Shown here: positions 62,821 to 64,000 of the stretch, piece after piece
Numbering within the stretch: the first letter of the stretch is position 1
Layout: each line of letters begins with the position of its first letter
Assembly: GCF_013266735.1 (NCBI RefSeq)
Contig: NZ_JABSNU010000006.1
Span: 310,001 to 374,000 of the forward strand
Direction: 5' to 3'
Origin: Pedobacter foliorum
GTDB taxonomy: Bacteria; Bacteroidota; Bacteroidia; Sphingobacteriales; Sphingobacteriaceae
Length of the DNA: 64,000 nt
Translations under genes and position numbers: made by a program
Notes under the pieces: generated by a model
Databases searched by the model: none
What the model was told of the DNA's origin: nothing
Seen by the model: the letters and a program-made list of their open reading frames with translations, nothing else

Positions 62821-63219
62821 TTAATAAACGTGACACAAAACTTCGCCACCAATGTTTAGTTTGGCAGCTTCTTTATCAGTCATAACACCCTTAGATGTAG
62901 ATAAGATCGCGATACCTAAACCATTTAATACTCTTGGCATATTCTCTACGCCAGCATATTGCCTTAAACCTGGTTTACTGATACGTACTAATGTACGAAT
63001 TGCAGGTATTTTAGTAATAGCATTATATTTTAACGCTATCTTGATAGTACCTTGCACAGTAGTATCCTCAAATTTGTAATTGGCAATGTAACCTTTATCA
63101 AAAAGTACTTTAGTAATTTCCTTTTTAAGGTTTGATGCAGGAATCTCTACAATTCTGTGATTTGCCTTGATGGCATTTCTTACCCTTGTAAGATAATCTG
63201 CTATTGGATCTGTATTCAT
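62821..63219 (-). CDS. rpsH: 30S ribosomal protein S8 (uS8)
   Basis: A 132-residue uS8 that binds helix 21 of 16S rRNA and, in E. coli, regulates the spc operon. Recognised from MNTDPIADYLTRVRNAIKANHRIVEIPASNLKKEI and the C-terminal GVENMPRVLNGLGIAILSTSKGVMTDKEAAKLNIGGEVLCHVY. The 113-bp gap to rpsN upstream holds two small hairpins. Confidence 0.98.
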   Translation of the reverse strand: MNTDPIADYLTRVRNAIKANHRIVEIPASNLKKEITKVLFDKGYIANYKFEDTTVQGTIKIALKYNAITKIPAIRTLVRISKPGLRQYAGVENMPRVLNGLGIAILSTSKGVMTDKEAAKLNIGGEVLCHVY

Positions 63220-63297
63220 TTTTTATATAATTGTGATAGTGGTTTCCTTCCTGACCTATTCGGGACGACCTGCCATCGGTTAATATTTGTTTTACTA

Positions 63298-63338
63298 CTT
63301 AAGGAACAAACCTTAAGCACAAAGAAGCTGTATTACCA
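63298..63338 (-). other. Two small hairpins between rpsN and rpsH
   Basis: CTTAAGG/CCTTAAG (63298-63304 and 63311-63317) form a 7-bp stem with a 6-nt loop. AAGCTG/CAGCTT (about 63325-63342) forms a 6-bp stem straddling the rpsN stop codon. Both lie in a 113-bp gap in an otherwise compact operon; a role in RNA processing or S8 binding is only a guess. Confidence 0.4.
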
Positions 63339-63602
63339 GCTTGCTTTTCTAACTCCAGGTATTTTACCTGCTAAAGCCATATCGCGGAAAAGTACCCTTG
63401 ATATACCGAAAGTACGCATGTAACCACGAGGACGTCCAGTTAATTTACAACGATTGTGTAAACGTACTGCAGATGAGTTTTTTGGTAACTTATCTAATCC
63501 TTCATAATCACCAGCAGCTTTAAGTTCAGCACGTTTGTCTGCATACTTAGCTACTAATTTCTGGCGCTTAATTTCGCGAGCTTTTACTCCTTCTTTTGCC
63601 AT
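63333..63602 (-). CDS. rpsN: 30S ribosomal protein S14 (uS14), zinc-free long form
   Basis: An 89-residue uS14 of the zinc-free type ([89 protein letters not shown] in outline), with a single Cys instead of the two CXXC knuckles. It overlaps the rplE stop by one base (TAATG). Confidence 0.97.
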   Translation of the reverse strand: MAKEGVKAREIKRQKLVAKYADKRAELKAAGDYEGLDKLPKNSSAVRLHNRCKLTGRPRGYMRTFGISRVLFRDMALAGKIPGVRKASW

Positions 63603-64000
63603 TATAGATTTGTATTATTTTGATTTTTAAACGGTAATCCAAATTGTTTTAAAAGTTCCAATGCTTCAACATCAGTAGTAGCAGTAGTTACAAAAGTAAT
63701 GTCCATACCTAAAATCTTACTGATTTTATCGATGTTGATCTCTGGGAAGATGATTTGCTCGGTAATACCTAAAGTATAGTTACCTTTTCCATCAAAACCT
63801 TTATCATTGATACCTTTGAAATCACGGATACGTGGCAAAGCTACGGAAATTAAACGATCTAAAAACTCATACATGTTATTATCACGCAAAGTAACACGTA
63901 CACCAACCGGCATACCTTTACGTAATTTAAAGTTTGAGATATCTTTTTTAGATTTTGCTCCAACTGCTTGCTGACCTGAAATAGTAGTCATCTCTAAAAT
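63602..64000 (-). CDS. rplE: 50S ribosomal protein L5 (uL5), 5' part outside the window
   Basis: The C-terminal 132 residues of uL5, which binds 5S rRNA and the P-site tRNA. The reading frame stays open to the window edge (the upstream codons read Ile-Leu-Glu before [36 protein letters not shown]), so the ATG at 63991 is an internal methionine. Family length is about 180-187 residues, so roughly 50 are missing. The later [31 protein letters not shown] motif is intact. Its stop overlaps the rpsN ATG. Confidence 0.97.
   Translation of the reverse strand: MLEMTTISGQQAVGAKSKKDISNFKLRKGMPVGVRVTLRDNNMYEFLDRLISVALPRIRDFKGINDKGFDGKGNYTLGITEQIIFPEINIDKISKILGMDITFVTTATTDVEALELLKQFGLPFKNQNNTNL

Noticed and set aside
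1-64000. CRISPR arrays, tRNA or rRNA genes, insertion sequences, prophage genes
   Set aside because: None could be recognised; gaps are short and no transposase, integrase or phage-type protein is present among the genes.

Overview
The window looks like chromosomal DNA from a Bacteroidota bacterium, most likely Sphingobacteriaceae (Pedobacter-like). The evidence is low-GC coding DNA, near absence of Shine-Dalgarno sites, -7 promoter boxes of the TAnnTTTG type, lineage families such as DUF4293, DUF5606, the Bacteroidota putative porin and GH97, and the ribosomal gene order. I see no rRNA, tRNA, insertion sequence, prophage or CRISPR array. The affiliation rests on reading protein sequences, not on a search.

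Layout. 0.2-10 kb: small envelope, stress and metabolic units (RlpA, MsrB lipoprotein, succinyl-CoA ligase alpha, TMEM175-type channel, DUF1080 lipoprotein, dicarboxylate symporter, Crp/Fnr regulator, AhpD-like protein, and a GMC dehydrogenase with its small Tat-exported subunit). 10-20 kb: ABC exporter with TruA, a DEAD-box RNA helicase with a Gly/Arg tail, GpsA, and a TolC plus periplasmic-adaptor pair. 20-34 kb: aconitase, GH97 and GH1 glycosidases, a membrane-anchored MutS-like ATPase, RlmH, cyclophilin and a secreted protein of the family often labelled asparagine synthetase B. 34-43 kb: an lpxK-pnp-porin operon with overlapping genes, proline catabolism (PruA), and beta-carbonic anhydrase with a SulP transporter. 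43-53.5 kb: a porin, an acyl-CoA carboxylase beta subunit with an MFS transporter and an acetyltransferase, an M42 peptidase, a HerA-like ATPase, a nucleotidyltransferase and DnaK. 53.5-64 kb: a methyltransferase, then the spc/alpha ribosomal operon on the minus strand (L5-S14-S8-L6-L18-S5-L30-L15-SecY-Map-IF1-L36-S13-S11-S4-RpoA-L17), ending in a clear terminator.

The gene content is ordinary, and I found no convincing new multi-gene system. The unusual material is mostly non-coding: (i) four copies of a roughly 85-bp paired-palindrome element, all in tail-to-tail intergenic regions, one with compensatory base changes; (ii) an 11-bp tandem array facing its own inverted copy at 27.5 kb; (iii) a decaying 21-bp tandem array starting inside the end of one palindromic element; (iv) a sigma-54-like promoter overlapped by an inverted repeat before dnaK; (v) a doubled 16-bp motif before aconitase; (vi) hairpins inside the ribosomal operon, including a UNCG-loop terminator-like structure between rpsD and rpoA; (vii) a lone near-perfect Shine-Dalgarno before rplF. 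Three small genes not called as longer ORFs were found by reading: rpmJ, rpmD and a 42-residue membrane peptide gene after rlmH. No gene-free stretch exceeds 300 bases.
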